DNA of 64,000 bases from CAVWDI01 sp963793095 (GCA_963793095.1 CAWBYY010000011.1:310001-374000); one strand, 5' to 3'; positions 18,404 to 27,245 are shown, counted from the first letter of the stretch. Made by a program: numbers and translations. The notes: a model not told the origin generated them from the letters alone.

Positions 18404-19705
18404 TTAATTCGAAGGGCCTTCTTCGGCTTCCTGTAATTTTTCTTCGACCATCTCGCGCAGCTCTGCGAGGTCGTGCAGGACCTCGTATGCGCCGTGCCAC
18501 TGCGAATAATCCGGGCCCTGCATCCAGACCCCGAATTTGGCGGTGCGCCCCCAGTGGTGCCACAGGTTGAAGAAGGTGAAGTCTATCGTCTCATCGAAGG
18601 GCTCGGAAGTCAGCAGCCCCTGGTCCCTCAGAGGCTGGATGATATCCTGGCTCTCCACCACCCATTCGTTAACCCTTTCAGTGGCTTTATCAGCTGCCGG
18701 GTAGAAGTCATCAATAAAGGTTTGTGAGTGGCATTCCAGGCATACTCCCTGCATGCGGACTTTGTTGTCCTGCCAGGCTGGTCTGCGGGTGCTTACCGGA
18801 GCAAAAAGGTACCAGGTCAGCCGGTCGCCGATGTCGTGAGATGTACCGCTTGTGCCAAATCCGCTCATATGGCAGATTGCGCAGGTGGGGGCCGGGAAGT
18901 CCTCGACAGTCAGAGTGCCAGGTTCCGCCTCCCAGTTCCAGGTATATCCCATGGTATTGTAGGCAATTCCGTGAGGGGACTCGATATATATCTCGTACTG
19001 CGGGTGGTCGGGGCCGATATGGCAGTAGTTGCAGGTTTCCGGCTTTCGGGCCTGTTCCAGGCTGAATTCATGCCTGAGATGGCACATCTGGCACTGGCCG
19101 GGAGAACCATCCACCCCGGGTTTACCTATATCGTGGCAGGCCTCGCAGGTGAAGCGGGTCATCGCTTCGCCTTCAAGCCTGTGAATGTCGTTGCGGGATT
19201 TATCCGGCGAATAGCTTCCTTCCGGTATGGCTTCGTACATTGCAAGCAGCTCCGGGGACAGGTCTTCGGAGCCTGCATAGGCTACATAAGCCGGTATGCT
19301 GTGACGGCTCTGGTGGAATTGGGCCACTTCAGCAGCGTGGCATTTCTGGCACATTGTGGTTGTGGGCGAATTCAGGACGTGGGTGCCCTCGTGTTCAATC
19401 GCGCCGGGGTAGTCCGCCGCCACTTCGTGGCAGTCCTGGCAGGCAACCTCGGCAGCCGCCATTGAACTGTGGCTGTACTGTTCGATAATGCCCGGTGAGG
19501 TTTTGCGGTGGCAGATAACGCATTCGTTATCGCTGTTGGCGAGCACATCAATTTCTTCAGTCTCGACCGGCGTGCCTGCCCTCCCGATCGCCATGATGAT
19601 CAAAGCTGCTCCCAGCACAACAATCACCGCAACCAGTCCGATTATGAGCGCTTTTAAAAATCCTCTGCTGTCCGAACCTTCACTCATTTTGGATTCTCCA
19701 AACAA
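18404..19705 (-). CDS. Octaheme c-type cytochrome, HAO-like
   Basis: 433 residues with an N-terminal membrane anchor (ALIIGLVAVIVVLGAALII) and eight CxxCH heme sites: CVICH, CQDCH, CQKCH, CEACH, CQMCH, CNYCH, CAICH and CLECH. The spacing and the block GPDHPQYEIYIESPHG resemble hydroxylamine oxidoreductase-like octaheme proteins. The C-terminus (WHHWGRTAKFGVWMQGPDY) also fits that family. Direction (oxidation of hydroxylamine or hydrazine, or reduction of nitrite or hydroxylamine) depends on the heme-4 cross-linking Tyr, which I cannot assign by eye. Extracytoplasmic. Confidence 0.87.
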   Translation of the reverse strand: MFGESKMSEGSDSRGFLKALIIGLVAVIVVLGAALIIMAIGRAGTPVETEEIDVLANSDNECVICHRKTSPGIIEQYSHSSMAAAEVACQDCHEVAADYPGAIEHEGTHVLNSPTTTMCQKCHAAEVAQFHQSRHSIPAYVAYAGSEDLSPELLAMYEAIPEGSYSPDKSRNDIHRLEGEAMTRFTCEACHDIGKPGVDGSPGQCQMCHLRHEFSLEQARKPETCNYCHIGPDHPQYEIYIESPHGIAYNTMGYTWNWEAEPGTLTVEDFPAPTCAICHMSGFGTSGTSHDIGDRLTWYLFAPVSTRRPAWQDNKVRMQGVCLECHSQTFIDDFYPAADKATERVNEWVVESQDIIQPLRDQGLLTSEPFDETIDFTFFNLWHHWGRTAKFGVWMQGPDYSQWHGAYEVLHDLAELREMVEEKLQEAEEGPSN

Positions 19706-19816
19706 TTGTATTAATGTTTTCCCAGTATTCCCCTAATATTATTTTAATGCTTCTGATTTGTAAAGTACAAATCGATATTATGATTGGACACGATTGCAAT
19801 CTGGGAGATCGGCGAA

Positions 19817-20933
19817 CTATTTAACCACCAAATCGTGGTCAAACCCGGTCAGAAGAAGCGGGTCGCCGTCTGTGACAACCAGGATATCCTCGATGCGGAT
19901 CCCGAATTTTCCCGGAAGGTAAACCCCCGGTTCAACCGAAAAGACCATACCCGGGGCAAGAACTGTCTGGCTGGTTGAAGTCACCCAGGGCGGTTCGTGG
20001 CCCTCCAGGCCAAGCCCGTGCCCTGTCCGGTGGACAAAATACTGGTCAAGGCGGTTTCTCCTGAGGGAGGGCGCGGGCTGCCCGGTCGACATTTGAGGCG
20101 GTGCTTCCGGACAGCGCGGCCGCTCTCCCGGCCACATTGGCATCAAGTACAGCCTCGTAGGCCTCTGAAACTTCCTGCGGGGGGTCACCCAGGCAGACCA
20201 TCCTGGTGATGTCGGACTTATATCCCCTGAGCGTCGCCCCGATGTCAAGGATGACCGGTTCGCCTGTTTTCAACACCCGGTCGCTGGTCTGGTGGTGAGG
20301 GAAAGCGCCGTTGGGCCCGGACGCAACCAGGCTGAAATCAACTTTTTCGGCGCCATTATCGTAGAAAAAATTAGCAATCTGGTTAGCCACCTGCCTTTCA
20401 GTGGCTCCGGGAACACATGCATCTATACCTGCCTGCATGGCTCTGTCTGCCAGCGCCGCCGAACGGGCCAGTATATCGATTTCATCCTGGGATTTGATAA
20501 TTCTAAGGCTGGAAATGATCTCCCCGGCCGGCAGCGATCTTACCGGCAGGATTTTACTCTGGACCAGCAGCAGGTGCTCAGCCCGCATGCTGTTATCCGC
20601 CGCCAGGACTATACTGGATGGGAGCGCCAGCTGGCTGAGGGCGGCATCGATCGCATCCAGGGGACCGTGTTCATCCGCCCACCGTCTAACAACCAGGCCG
20701 GTATGGGCTTCAACCTGGTCGGCATTGAGGTCAGGCACAACCAAACTGAAACCATTCTGGCTTACCAGCAGCGCGCAGAAACGCTCGTCCATCATCGGGG
20801 CAAAACCGGTCAAGTAGCGCATGTTGGCGGTCGGGGCGATAAGGGTTAGATCGACCTCGGACCGGATCATTATTTCCTGCAGGCGTACAATCCGTTCTTG
20901 AAAGACAGCGGTAACCTTCATGGTAATGTTCAC
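19817..20933 (-). CDS. M24B Xaa-Pro aminopeptidase (one frameshift)
   Basis: A pita-bread metallopeptidase that removes residues N-terminal to proline. Start ATG 20933 has GAGGAG seven bases upstream. Metal ligands seen: VILDIGATLRGYKSDITRM (two Asp), VHRTGHGLGLEGHEPP (His), MVFSVEPGVYLPG (Glu) and IRIEDILVV (Glu). The frame breaks at 20065-20067; removing one G there rejoins RALLRRNRLDQYFVHRTG, so an extra base in the reads is likely. About 370 residues when joined. Confidence 0.88.
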
Positions 20934-21133
20934 GCTCCTCGTCTTGTGGATGGTTCGTTATTGTGATGGGATTTTATCGTTAAACTCCGGCGGGAAAGGG
21001 GCAGGAGCGATTTCTTAATCTTCCCGTGCAGCAGGACTTGGAGATGGGTGCAGACCTGGCGCCGTAATTAAATAGTGGCGGAATAACCCGGAAATAATTT
21101 TATCGTGGGTTGGATGGCAGCTAAACGAGGCGC

Positions 21134-22288
21134 CTAATAAATTGGAAGGGAGGGGTCGATTTCCTGCGCCCAGGCGTTGATGCCGCCTTTGAGGTTCTTC
21201 ACCTTGCGAAAACCGGCGCTCACCATCAACTCGAGAGCTCTGGCGGAGCGTGTACCCGATTTACAGAACACCACCATTTCATCGGCGCTGTCCAGTTCAG
21301 AGAGGCGGGCGGCTAACTGTCCGAGCGGGATCAGGGTCGCCCCTTCCAGACTGGATATTTCCAGCTCGTGCGGTTCGCGCACATCAAGCAAGGTCAGGTG
21401 GTTTCCACCCTGCATGCTGTCGGAAAGCTGCCTGGCGCTGATATCCCAGCCCTCTCCGGCGGAACCCGTTTCGTGGTCGTGGGCCGGGACACCGCAGAAT
21501 TCCTCGTAGTCTATCAATTGCGTGATTTCCGGTTCAGGACTGCAAACCTTACAGTTCGGGTTTTTTCGCAGGTTAACAAAATCGAAGGACATATCCAGGG
21601 CGTTAAAAACCAGCAGCCGGCCAATCATTGGCGTACCAATCCCCAGTATTATCTTCAGGGCTTCTGCCGCCTGCAGCGAGCCGATTATTCCGGGCAGAAC
21701 CCCCAGGACGCCGCCCTCCGCGCACGAAGGGACCAGCCCGGGCGGGGGCGGTTCGGGGAAAAGGCAGCGGTAACACGGACCTGAGCGGGCGTCGAATACG
21801 CTTAACTGCCCGTCGAACCGGAAAATCGAGCCGTAAACGTTCGGTTTGCCCAGTAGCACACACAGGTCATTGGTCAGGTAGCGGGTTGGGAAGTTGTCGG
21901 TCCCGTCAATGACCAGGTCATAATCCGATGCGATCTCAAACGCGTTTTCGGAAGTGAAAGGCTGGTTGTAAATATCGGCCTGGATTTCCGGGTTGATGTC
22001 GAGCATTCTGTCACGGGCGGATTCGACCTTTTTTACTCCCAGCGAAGATGTCCCGTGGATCACCTGGCGCTGCAAATTGGAAAAATCGACCACATCGTAA
22101 TCCACTATACCGATCCGGCCGACGCCTGCCGCGGCCAGGTACATCAAAACAGGCGATCCCAGCCCGCCGGAGCCGATAACCAGGACTGAGGCGGTTTTCA
22201 ATTTGCGCTGCCCTTCAAGGCCTACCTCCGGGATCAGCAGATGGCGGGAATAGCGCAGTATTTCGGAATGAGATAAATCCGGGGACAT
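21134..22288 (-). CDS. moeZ: MoeZ-type adenylyltransferase/sulfurtransferase (ThiF/MoeB plus rhodanese)
   Basis: 384 residues. The ThiF/MoeB domain (about 1-255) has the nucleotide loop GSGGLGSPVLMYLAAAG, VIDGTDNFPTRYL and Zn-binding pairs CYRCLFP and CKVC. The rhodanese domain (about 285-384) has the active loop VVFCKSGTRSA. The enzyme adenylates then thiocarboxylates a ubiquitin-like sulfur carrier. Its ATG directly abuts the stop codon of the carrier gene (TAA-ATG), so its substrate is almost certainly that CysO-like protein. Confidence 0.93.
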   Translation of the reverse strand: MSPDLSHSEILRYSRHLLIPEVGLEGQRKLKTASVLVIGSGGLGSPVLMYLAAAGVGRIGIVDYDVVDFSNLQRQVIHGTSSLGVKKVESARDRMLDINPEIQADIYNQPFTSENAFEIASDYDLVIDGTDNFPTRYLTNDLCVLLGKPNVYGSIFRFDGQLSVFDARSGPCYRCLFPEPPPPGLVPSCAEGGVLGVLPGIIGSLQAAEALKIILGIGTPMIGRLLVFNALDMSFDFVNLRKNPNCKVCSPEPEITQLIDYEEFCGVPAHDHETGSAGEGWDISARQLSDSMQGGNHLTLLDVREPHELEISSLEGATLIPLGQLAARLSELDSADEMVVFCKSGTRSARALELMVSAGFRKVKNLKGGINAWAQEIDPSLPIY

Positions 22289-22585
22289 TTAAGGATCCAT
22301 ATGGATGGGCCTTGATCCGCCGGCGATACTTGGAAGAATCATCAGGCGGTCGTTTTCGCCCAGCCGCGTTTCAAGCCCCTCCAGGTCATTGATATTATCT
22401 TCATTCAGGAACAGGTTAATGAAAGGGCGCAGGGCTCCTTCATCATTAAAAATGTGTTGTTTCATTTCCGGGTACTGCTCCACCAGGTCGTCCATTGCTT
22501 CGGATACGGTTGACCCGCAGAGTGTGATTTCACTCTGCCCGGCGGTGTAGTTCCTCAATGGTGTGGGTATTCGTAAATTTGGCAT
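22289..22585 (-). CDS. cysO: CysO/MoaD-like sulfur carrier with C-terminal extension past GG
   Basis: 98 residues, beta-grasp ubiquitin-like fold. From ATG 22585 it reads MPNLRIPTPLRNYTAG and ends IAGGSRPIHMDP. The diglycine that carries the thiocarboxylate is thus followed by eight more residues and must be trimmed before adenylation. A JAMM protease in the same operon is the obvious candidate. Sits between the small 96-residue gene and moeZ. In Mycobacterium CysO ends at GG; carriers with extra residues and a JAMM partner (QbsE/QbsD) are known. Confidence 0.9.
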   Translation of the reverse strand: MPNLRIPTPLRNYTAGQSEITLCGSTVSEAMDDLVEQYPEMKQHIFNDEGALRPFINLFLNEDNINDLEGLETRLGENDRLMILPSIAGGSRPIHMDP

Positions 22586-22646
22586 TGATTTACTCGAAAT
22601 TGAACAGGATACAGGTTTTATTTTGGTATATAAATATACTCCATTT

Positions 22647-22937
22647 TCAGCAGCCTGCTCGCTTGACGACAGATTCACAGGAGGAAGCAGGCCATATTTC
22701 GATCCTGCCAGCCTGTTTAAAAGGCTGCATAAAACCTTCAATTTGGGCGGGGTTATCAGCATCCATAATCAGCACAAAGGTGTGTCTGTCATCCAGGACC
22801 GCCTCGCTGAGTATCTGCAGGCCGAATTTTTCAGCGTTTGCTCTATCGATGTGCTTCATAAGCATTTCCCCCTGCTGGGGGTCTTTTGCCGGACATGCCT
22901 CCGGATTGTGCTGGTGCTGTACAAAATAAAGCGACAT
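22647..22937 (-). CDS. Small conserved-looking protein in the CysO operon
   Basis: 96 residues, starting MSLYFVQHQHNPEACPAKD and ending CESVVKRAGC. It has four Cys (two in the C-terminal tail) and alternating strand/helix character, suggesting a ferredoxin-like alpha/beta fold; I do not recognise the family. Position between mec and cysO, with short spacers, argues it acts in the same sulfur-transfer pathway. No membrane segment or signal peptide. Confidence 0.75.
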   Translation of the reverse strand: MSLYFVQHQHNPEACPAKDPQQGEMLMKHIDRANAEKFGLQILSEAVLDDRHTFVLIMDADNPAQIEGFMQPFKQAGRIEIWPASSCESVVKRAGC

Positions 22938-22964
22938 AGTAAAACTCCTCTGGCGGGGATGAGA

Positions 22965-23408
22965 TCAAGTCCCGGACACGATTTCCGAAATATGGATTGG
23001 CTCTTCATTGAAGTGCTGGCGGTCCTCTGAAAGGCGCCACGACCGGCTGCCAGCCGCTTTTCCACCATTAACGCTGGTAATCATGTAAGAAAACCAGGGC
23101 AGCGCCCACTGGCGGTCGAATTCTGAAGGCTGGTCCGGGTGATCGGGATGGGAGTGAAAAACTCCAAAAACATCCATGCTGCGGGCTGCAGCCTCCTTTT
23201 CGCCTCGCAGCAGATCCTGGGGGGAAATCAGATAACGGTTTCGCCTGGTTTCCACCCGGCTGGTATTGGTCAATTCAAGCACAGCCTGTACCTGGCGTGT
23301 CTCTCCGTTAACCTGTCCAATCAACAGGCCGGCGCCTTCTTCTGGGTAAGTATTCTCGGCGTGTTTTTCTATCCTAGTAAGGATGTCTCTGGTCAGTATT
23401 ATTGTCAT
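22965..23408 (-). CDS. mec: JAMM/MPN+ metalloprotease, Mec-type
   Basis: 147 residues. Complete JAMM Zn site: the upstream Glu in YPEEGAGLLIG and HSHPDHPDQPSEFD (His-x-His-x7-Ser-x2-Asp). Mec hydrolyses the CysO-cysteine adduct to free cysteine and regenerate CysO. Here it could also trim the CysO C-terminal tail. Lies between cysM and the small 96-residue gene. Confidence 0.93.
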   Translation of the reverse strand: MTIILTRDILTRIEKHAENTYPEEGAGLLIGQVNGETRQVQAVLELTNTSRVETRRNRYLISPQDLLRGEKEAAARSMDVFGVFHSHPDHPDQPSEFDRQWALPWFSYMITSVNGGKAAGSRSWRLSEDRQHFNEEPIHISEIVSGT

Positions 23409-23435
23409 CAGGTTGTTGAGATTCCAGTATCGTGC

Positions 23436-24392
23436 TTATAGCTGCTGGTCCTTCCAGATGTTTTTATCGCTGAGGTATTTATAACCTGCGTCTGGAAAAA
23501 CCGTGACTATCAGGCCTTGCTCCAGTTCCCGGGCGACTTGAAAGGCAGCCGCCGCGGCCGCCCCGGAGGATACACCGACGAATAAACCTTCCTCGCGTGC
23601 CAGCCGGCGCACCATATTGTGAGCCTGCTCGGTTGAAACGGTTTTAATCCTGTCGGGCAGATCCGGGTCGTAGATTTCTGGCAGGATGGTTGACCCCAGG
23701 TGCTTTAATCCTTCCAGGCCATGCAGGGCGTTATCCGGTTGCAAAGCGATCACACGTACCTCGGGTTTGTACTGGCGCAGGAAGCGAGTCACACCGGTTA
23801 TCGTCCCGGTTGTGCCCATCCCAGCGATGAAGTGGGTGATTTCCCCACCGGTCGCCTGGTAAATCTCGGGTCCGGTTGTATTAAAATGGGCCAGCCAGTT
23901 GGCTGGATTATCGTACTGGTTTGCGTAGAAATAGAGATCCGGGTGTTCTTCGAAAAGCTGGCGGGCTGTCCGGATTGCCCCGTCGGAACCTTCCAGGGGG
24001 TCGCTCAGAATCAGCTCAGCGCCCAGGGCGCGCATAATGGTCACTCTTTCGGGGCTGGCGTTAGCCGGCATTACAAGGGTGGCGGGAATCCCCAGGGAAG
24101 CGCAGAAGGTGGAATAAGAGATGCCCATGTTCCCTGAGGTAGAATCAAGCAGTCGTTTTCCCGTGACCAGAGAACCGTCGGCGAGAGCTGTGCGGATGAT
24201 ATTCAGAGCGGGGCGGTCCTTTACCGAGCCAGCCGGGTTAAACCACTCCGCCTTTGCATATACTCTGACACGCGGCGAGAGCTGGCGGGTGAGGTTGTTC
24301 AGGGGCAGCAGGGGGGTATCCCCGACGTTGGTTTCGAGCCCGTCGAGCGGGCGGATCGCTATATCCAGATTTTGAATTGCACTTATTTCCAT
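23436..24392 (-). CDS. cysM: Cysteine synthase, CysM type
   Basis: PLP-dependent beta-replacement enzyme, 318 residues. The Schiff-base Lys is in NPAGSVKDRPALNI, the substrate loop is STSGNMGISYS, and the phosphate-binding loop is GMGTTGTITG. In an operon with a CysO carrier it is expected to use thiocarboxylated CysO as sulfur donor and O-phosphoserine rather than O-acetylserine, as in M. tuberculosis CysM; that preference is inferred from context. First gene of the operon. Confidence 0.92.
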   Translation of the reverse strand: MEISAIQNLDIAIRPLDGLETNVGDTPLLPLNNLTRQLSPRVRVYAKAEWFNPAGSVKDRPALNIIRTALADGSLVTGKRLLDSTSGNMGISYSTFCASLGIPATLVMPANASPERVTIMRALGAELILSDPLEGSDGAIRTARQLFEEHPDLYFYANQYDNPANWLAHFNTTGPEIYQATGGEITHFIAGMGTTGTITGVTRFLRQYKPEVRVIALQPDNALHGLEGLKHLGSTILPEIYDPDLPDRIKTVSTEQAHNMVRRLAREEGLFVGVSSGAAAAAAFQVARELEQGLIVTVFPDAGYKYLSDKNIWKDQQL

Positions 24393-24420
24393 CTAAATAC
24401 TCCAGAAAGTTAATTAAAAC

Positions 24421-24543
24421 GACCAGCAGGTAACAAAAAAGGGTGGTTTCCGGCGCATTCTGTCCTGGTGCACAGACAGTCACTGCGCTCCACTTCCGCA
24501 TGAGGGAGCGGGGAAGCGACCACCCTTCATCAACTTGCTGGTC
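24421..24543 (-). ncRNA. Structured leader with terminator ahead of the cys operon
   Basis: On the minus strand an outer clamp GACCAGCA / TGCTGGTC (24543-24536 with 24428-24421) encloses a hairpin AAGGGTGGT / ACCACCC-TT (24527-24519 with 24447-24439) that runs directly into TTTTTT (24440-24435), an intrinsic terminator 40 bases before cysM. Within it are two further stems: CGCTTCC with GGAAGTG, and CTGTC with GACAG. I cannot assign it to a known riboswitch class; attenuation of cysteine synthesis is inferred from position. Confidence 0.6.
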
Positions 24544-24677
24544 AGATCAGATAAACTTTTTCCCTGTTTATCTTAACGTGGCGAGAGGGTGATCAGAATC
24601 CCCGCTTCAAACACGTACAATTTTTCATAAAAAATTTTCTCCGGTTTTTACCAATAATTATGATAAAGTAGATATAT

Positions 24678-24705
24678 ATTATATATAAAGTCGGGTATTT
24701 GTCAA
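24678..24705 (-). promoter_or_regulatory. Consensus sigma-70/A promoter for the cys operon
   Basis: TTGACA (24705-24700), 16-base spacer, TATAAT (24683-24678): both hexamers are perfect. The -35 overlaps the kamA stop codon. The transcript would carry a leader of about 280 nt before cysM. Confidence 0.8.
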
Positions 24706-26075
24706 GCGTTATCAGAGGCGGAGGCGCTTTGGTCCTCCACCTGAGGGCTCTCTTCCTCTCCCGGGCCGATGCCGAGCGGCTGCCATTTTTTTTCGTCCCT
24801 TAAACGGTGCTGGATGCCGCCGCGCTCGTGGACAACATCAAATCCCTCCGGCTTAATAAATAACTGGTCCCCTTCCAGCAGGGCGGTGATGCCCTGCTGG
24901 CCCGGCTCGGGCCTCTGTTGTCCCCGGAATCTGGCTTTGAGGGCGGGCGTATAATCGACCGGCTCCTCATAAGTAGTGATAAATCCCTCGAAATTACGCA
25001 GGATAATCTTGTGGTCCGACATGCTCAGCATATAGTTGGGCGAGACCGGGATTTTGCCGCCCCCTCCCGGTGCATCGATAATATACTGGTGGACCGCAAA
25101 GCCGGAAGTGTGGCCGCGCAGCCCCTCCATTATTTCGATTCCCTTCGCGACCGCGGTCCGGAAATGGCCTGCTCCTTCCACCAGGTCGCACTGGTAAAGG
25201 TAATAGGGCCTCACCCGGATTCTGACTAATTTCTGGACGAGTTCGCGCTGGATATGGACATCATCATTTACACCAGCCATGAGGACTGCCTGGTTTCCAA
25301 GCGGTATCCCAGCCCTGGTCAGGCGGTCGCAGGCTGCTTCCAGTTCTGCGGAGATCTCATTTGGGGAGTTGACATGGATATTCAGCCAGAATGGATGGTA
25401 TTTCTGGAGCATATCCGTAAGTTCGTCTGTGACGCGCATAGGAAGGAATACCGGCACCCGTGAACCTATCCTCAGGATTTCGATATGAGGGATCTCTCGC
25501 AGGCGGCTGAGGATCTCCTCCAGAATACGCGGCGCCAGGACGAGCGGATCTCCTCCGGATAACAGCACATCCCTGATCTGGGGAGTGGCGCGGATATATT
25601 CAAGCTGCATTTCAAATTCTTCACGCGAGAAGGTCGCCGAAGGATCGCCCACGATTCGAGAGCGGGTGCAGTACCGGCAGTACGAGGCGCACTGGGTAGT
25701 TACGAGCATCAAAACCCGGTCAGGGTAGCGGTGCACCAGACCCGGCACCGGCGAATGCCGGTCTTCCGCCAGCGAGTCCTCCATCATGGATGTGAAAGGG
25801 ACCATCTCGGCCGCGGTTGGGACAACCTGCTTGCGGATCGGGTCATCCGGGTCTTCCGGATCGATGAGGGAGATAAAATAGGGTGTGATATCGACCCGAA
25901 ATAAATGGGCAGCCGAAAGAGCCTTGCGTTCACTTTCGGTGAGAGGCAGTACTTTTTCAAATTCCTCGACGGTGTTTATGCGGTTGCTAAGCTGCCAGCG
26001 CCAGTTGTTCCACTTTTCATCGGGAACATCTGCAAAATAAGGTGCCCTCCTGGAAGGAAATTTTGAATTATTCAT
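24702..26075 (-). CDS. kamA: KamA-family lysine 2,3-aminomutase
   Basis: Radical-SAM, PLP-dependent aminomutase of 457 residues. The [4Fe-4S] motif CASYCRYC sits near residue 135, followed by DVLLSGGDPLVL and the PLP/substrate region VDAPGGGGKIPV. Family members interconvert alpha- and beta-lysine; related EpmB or glutamate mutases are possible. The N-terminus (WNNWRWQLSNRINT) is typical of true KamA. A C-terminal tail of about 40 residues rich in Glu and Ser extends past the usual end. Transcribed alone. Confidence 0.92.
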   Translation of the reverse strand: MNNSKFPSRRAPYFADVPDEKWNNWRWQLSNRINTVEEFEKVLPLTESERKALSAAHLFRVDITPYFISLIDPEDPDDPIRKQVVPTAAEMVPFTSMMEDSLAEDRHSPVPGLVHRYPDRVLMLVTTQCASYCRYCTRSRIVGDPSATFSREEFEMQLEYIRATPQIRDVLLSGGDPLVLAPRILEEILSRLREIPHIEILRIGSRVPVFLPMRVTDELTDMLQKYHPFWLNIHVNSPNEISAELEAACDRLTRAGIPLGNQAVLMAGVNDDVHIQRELVQKLVRIRVRPYYLYQCDLVEGAGHFRTAVAKGIEIMEGLRGHTSGFAVHQYIIDAPGGGGKIPVSPNYMLSMSDHKIILRNFEGFITTYEEPVDYTPALKARFRGQQRPEPGQQGITALLEGDQLFIKPEGFDVVHERGGIQHRLRDEKKWQPLGIGPGEEESPQVEDQSASASDNA

Positions 26076-26103
26076 GGGTTGAACTCCTGAAGGGGTTGTC
26101 TGG

Positions 26104-26163
26104 TTGTTTAAACAATTGGAAGTATAGAATATTGAATCTTTCCAACATGGAGTTGTTCAATAT
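26104..26163. promoter_or_regulatory. Palindromes upstream of kamA
   Basis: A perfect 12-base palindrome TTGTTTAAACAA (26104-26115) and a separated inverted repeat ATATTGAA / TTCAATAT (26129-26136 and 26156-26163) lie 30-90 bases upstream of the kamA start. Possible operator sites; the binding protein is unknown. Confidence 0.35.
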
Positions 26164-26234
26164 GGTATCACCGTTGGAAGGGTTGGAAAAGGGGATTCTG
26201 TTTCAAACAAATTGCCCGGGAGGTTGGGTATCAT

Positions 26235-27245
26235 TTAAGGGTTAAGGATAATCTTTATGCTATTAAGATACAGGATCTGGTCCCCATTGGCTCCGGTTGT
26301 AAAGACCAGAAGCCGGGCGGGGGTTCTTGCGGCGGTCGAATAGGGCACTTCTACGCTGTAACTGCGGGGTCCGCGCTCCTGGTTCCCCGAATCCTCAACC
26401 CATTTATATCCCAACCGCCTGCCTGCGCTGGAGATCAGTTCCACCTGCAGCGGAAAAGGCACTTCGGGTTGGAGGGCGCCGGATACAGTCAGTGAGCCGC
26501 CTGAGATAATCTCACCTGCGCCGGGCTTGAGGATAGTGATTGGCTCCGGCCCGTTTTGGGCTTCCAGCAGCACCTGATCGCCGTCCTTAAGCAGCGTGAT
26601 ACCGGTCGAGGTAAGCGCCAGTACGCGCCCGTAAAGGTCATCGGCACTGATGAACAGGCGGGCAGGCTGTTCGTCAGCCCGAATCTCAAACAGCAGGGGG
26701 ATGGATAAAGTTGCTGAAGACCAGGGGAACTCGCCGGTGGATTTTAAGACTCTGGACAGCAGCCGCCCGTCCTCCCCGCGCAGTTCAATCCGGATCAGAT
26801 TTGCATCTGTGAGATTGAGCTGGGCAACGACCTGGATGGGAGAGGTCACCCTGGATCCAGGATTAGGATTGAATATCTGGATTGGAGCGGCGCTTGAAAG
26901 GCCTGGTTGTGAGGATTCATCCTGTTCCGGGGGGGATCCAGATGGGGTTGGTGTGGATTCAGTCAGGCTTGAGGGTGGGCTGGTGGGGTTTTCGCTTCGC
27001 GTGGTTAAGGGTTTGGAAGCGCGGGTGTTCTGACCTGGAGTGTCCGTCAAAACAACACGAATGGGTCCAGCTTGCGGTTCTGTTTCCGTCGATTGTTGAG
27101 GGAGGGCGTTTTCAATTTCGGACGGTCTGGAATCCGGTGCGCATCCGGCGAATACGATGATTAAAAGGAAAATAAAATAGATAAGCCGGGAAGATATTCG
27201 CACAGGCAGAAAATTCCGTTTCGATTTTTCTTTATGAATAAGCAA
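26235..27245 (-). CDS. Lipoprotein with Ser/Thr/Pro linker and two Ig-like segments
   Basis: 336 residues. A basic N-terminus, a hydrophobic stretch YFIFLLIIVF and lipobox FAGC mark it as a lipoprotein. A low-complexity linker rich in Ser, Thr, Pro (about 40-115) leads to two beta-sandwich-like segments, each starting I-x-I-hydrophobic-x-P-x-x-G (IQIFNPNPGSRV and ITILKPGAGEII), as in bacterial Gmad2/Ig-like repeats. Ends on beta-rich sequence. Function unknown; surface exposure is likely. Confidence 0.75.
   Translation of the reverse strand: MLIHKEKSKRNFLPVRISSRLIYFIFLLIIVFAGCAPDSRPSEIENALPQQSTETEPQAGPIRVVLTDTPGQNTRASKPLTTRSENPTSPPSSLTESTPTPSGSPPEQDESSQPGLSSAAPIQIFNPNPGSRVTSPIQVVAQLNLTDANLIRIELRGEDGRLLSRVLKSTGEFPWSSATLSIPLLFEIRADEQPARLFISADDLYGRVLALTSTGITLLKDGDQVLLEAQNGPEPITILKPGAGEIISGGSLTVSGALQPEVPFPLQVELISSAGRRLGYKWVEDSGNQERGPRSYSVEVPYSTAARTPARLLVFTTGANGDQILYLNSIKIILNP

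Noticed and set aside
24421..24543. Calling the cysM leader a T-box because of a GAA-TGC-GCC string
   Set aside because: The would-be specifier lies inside the terminator hairpin and downstream of the would-be antiterminator strand, the reverse of T-box order; other Stem I landmarks are missing.
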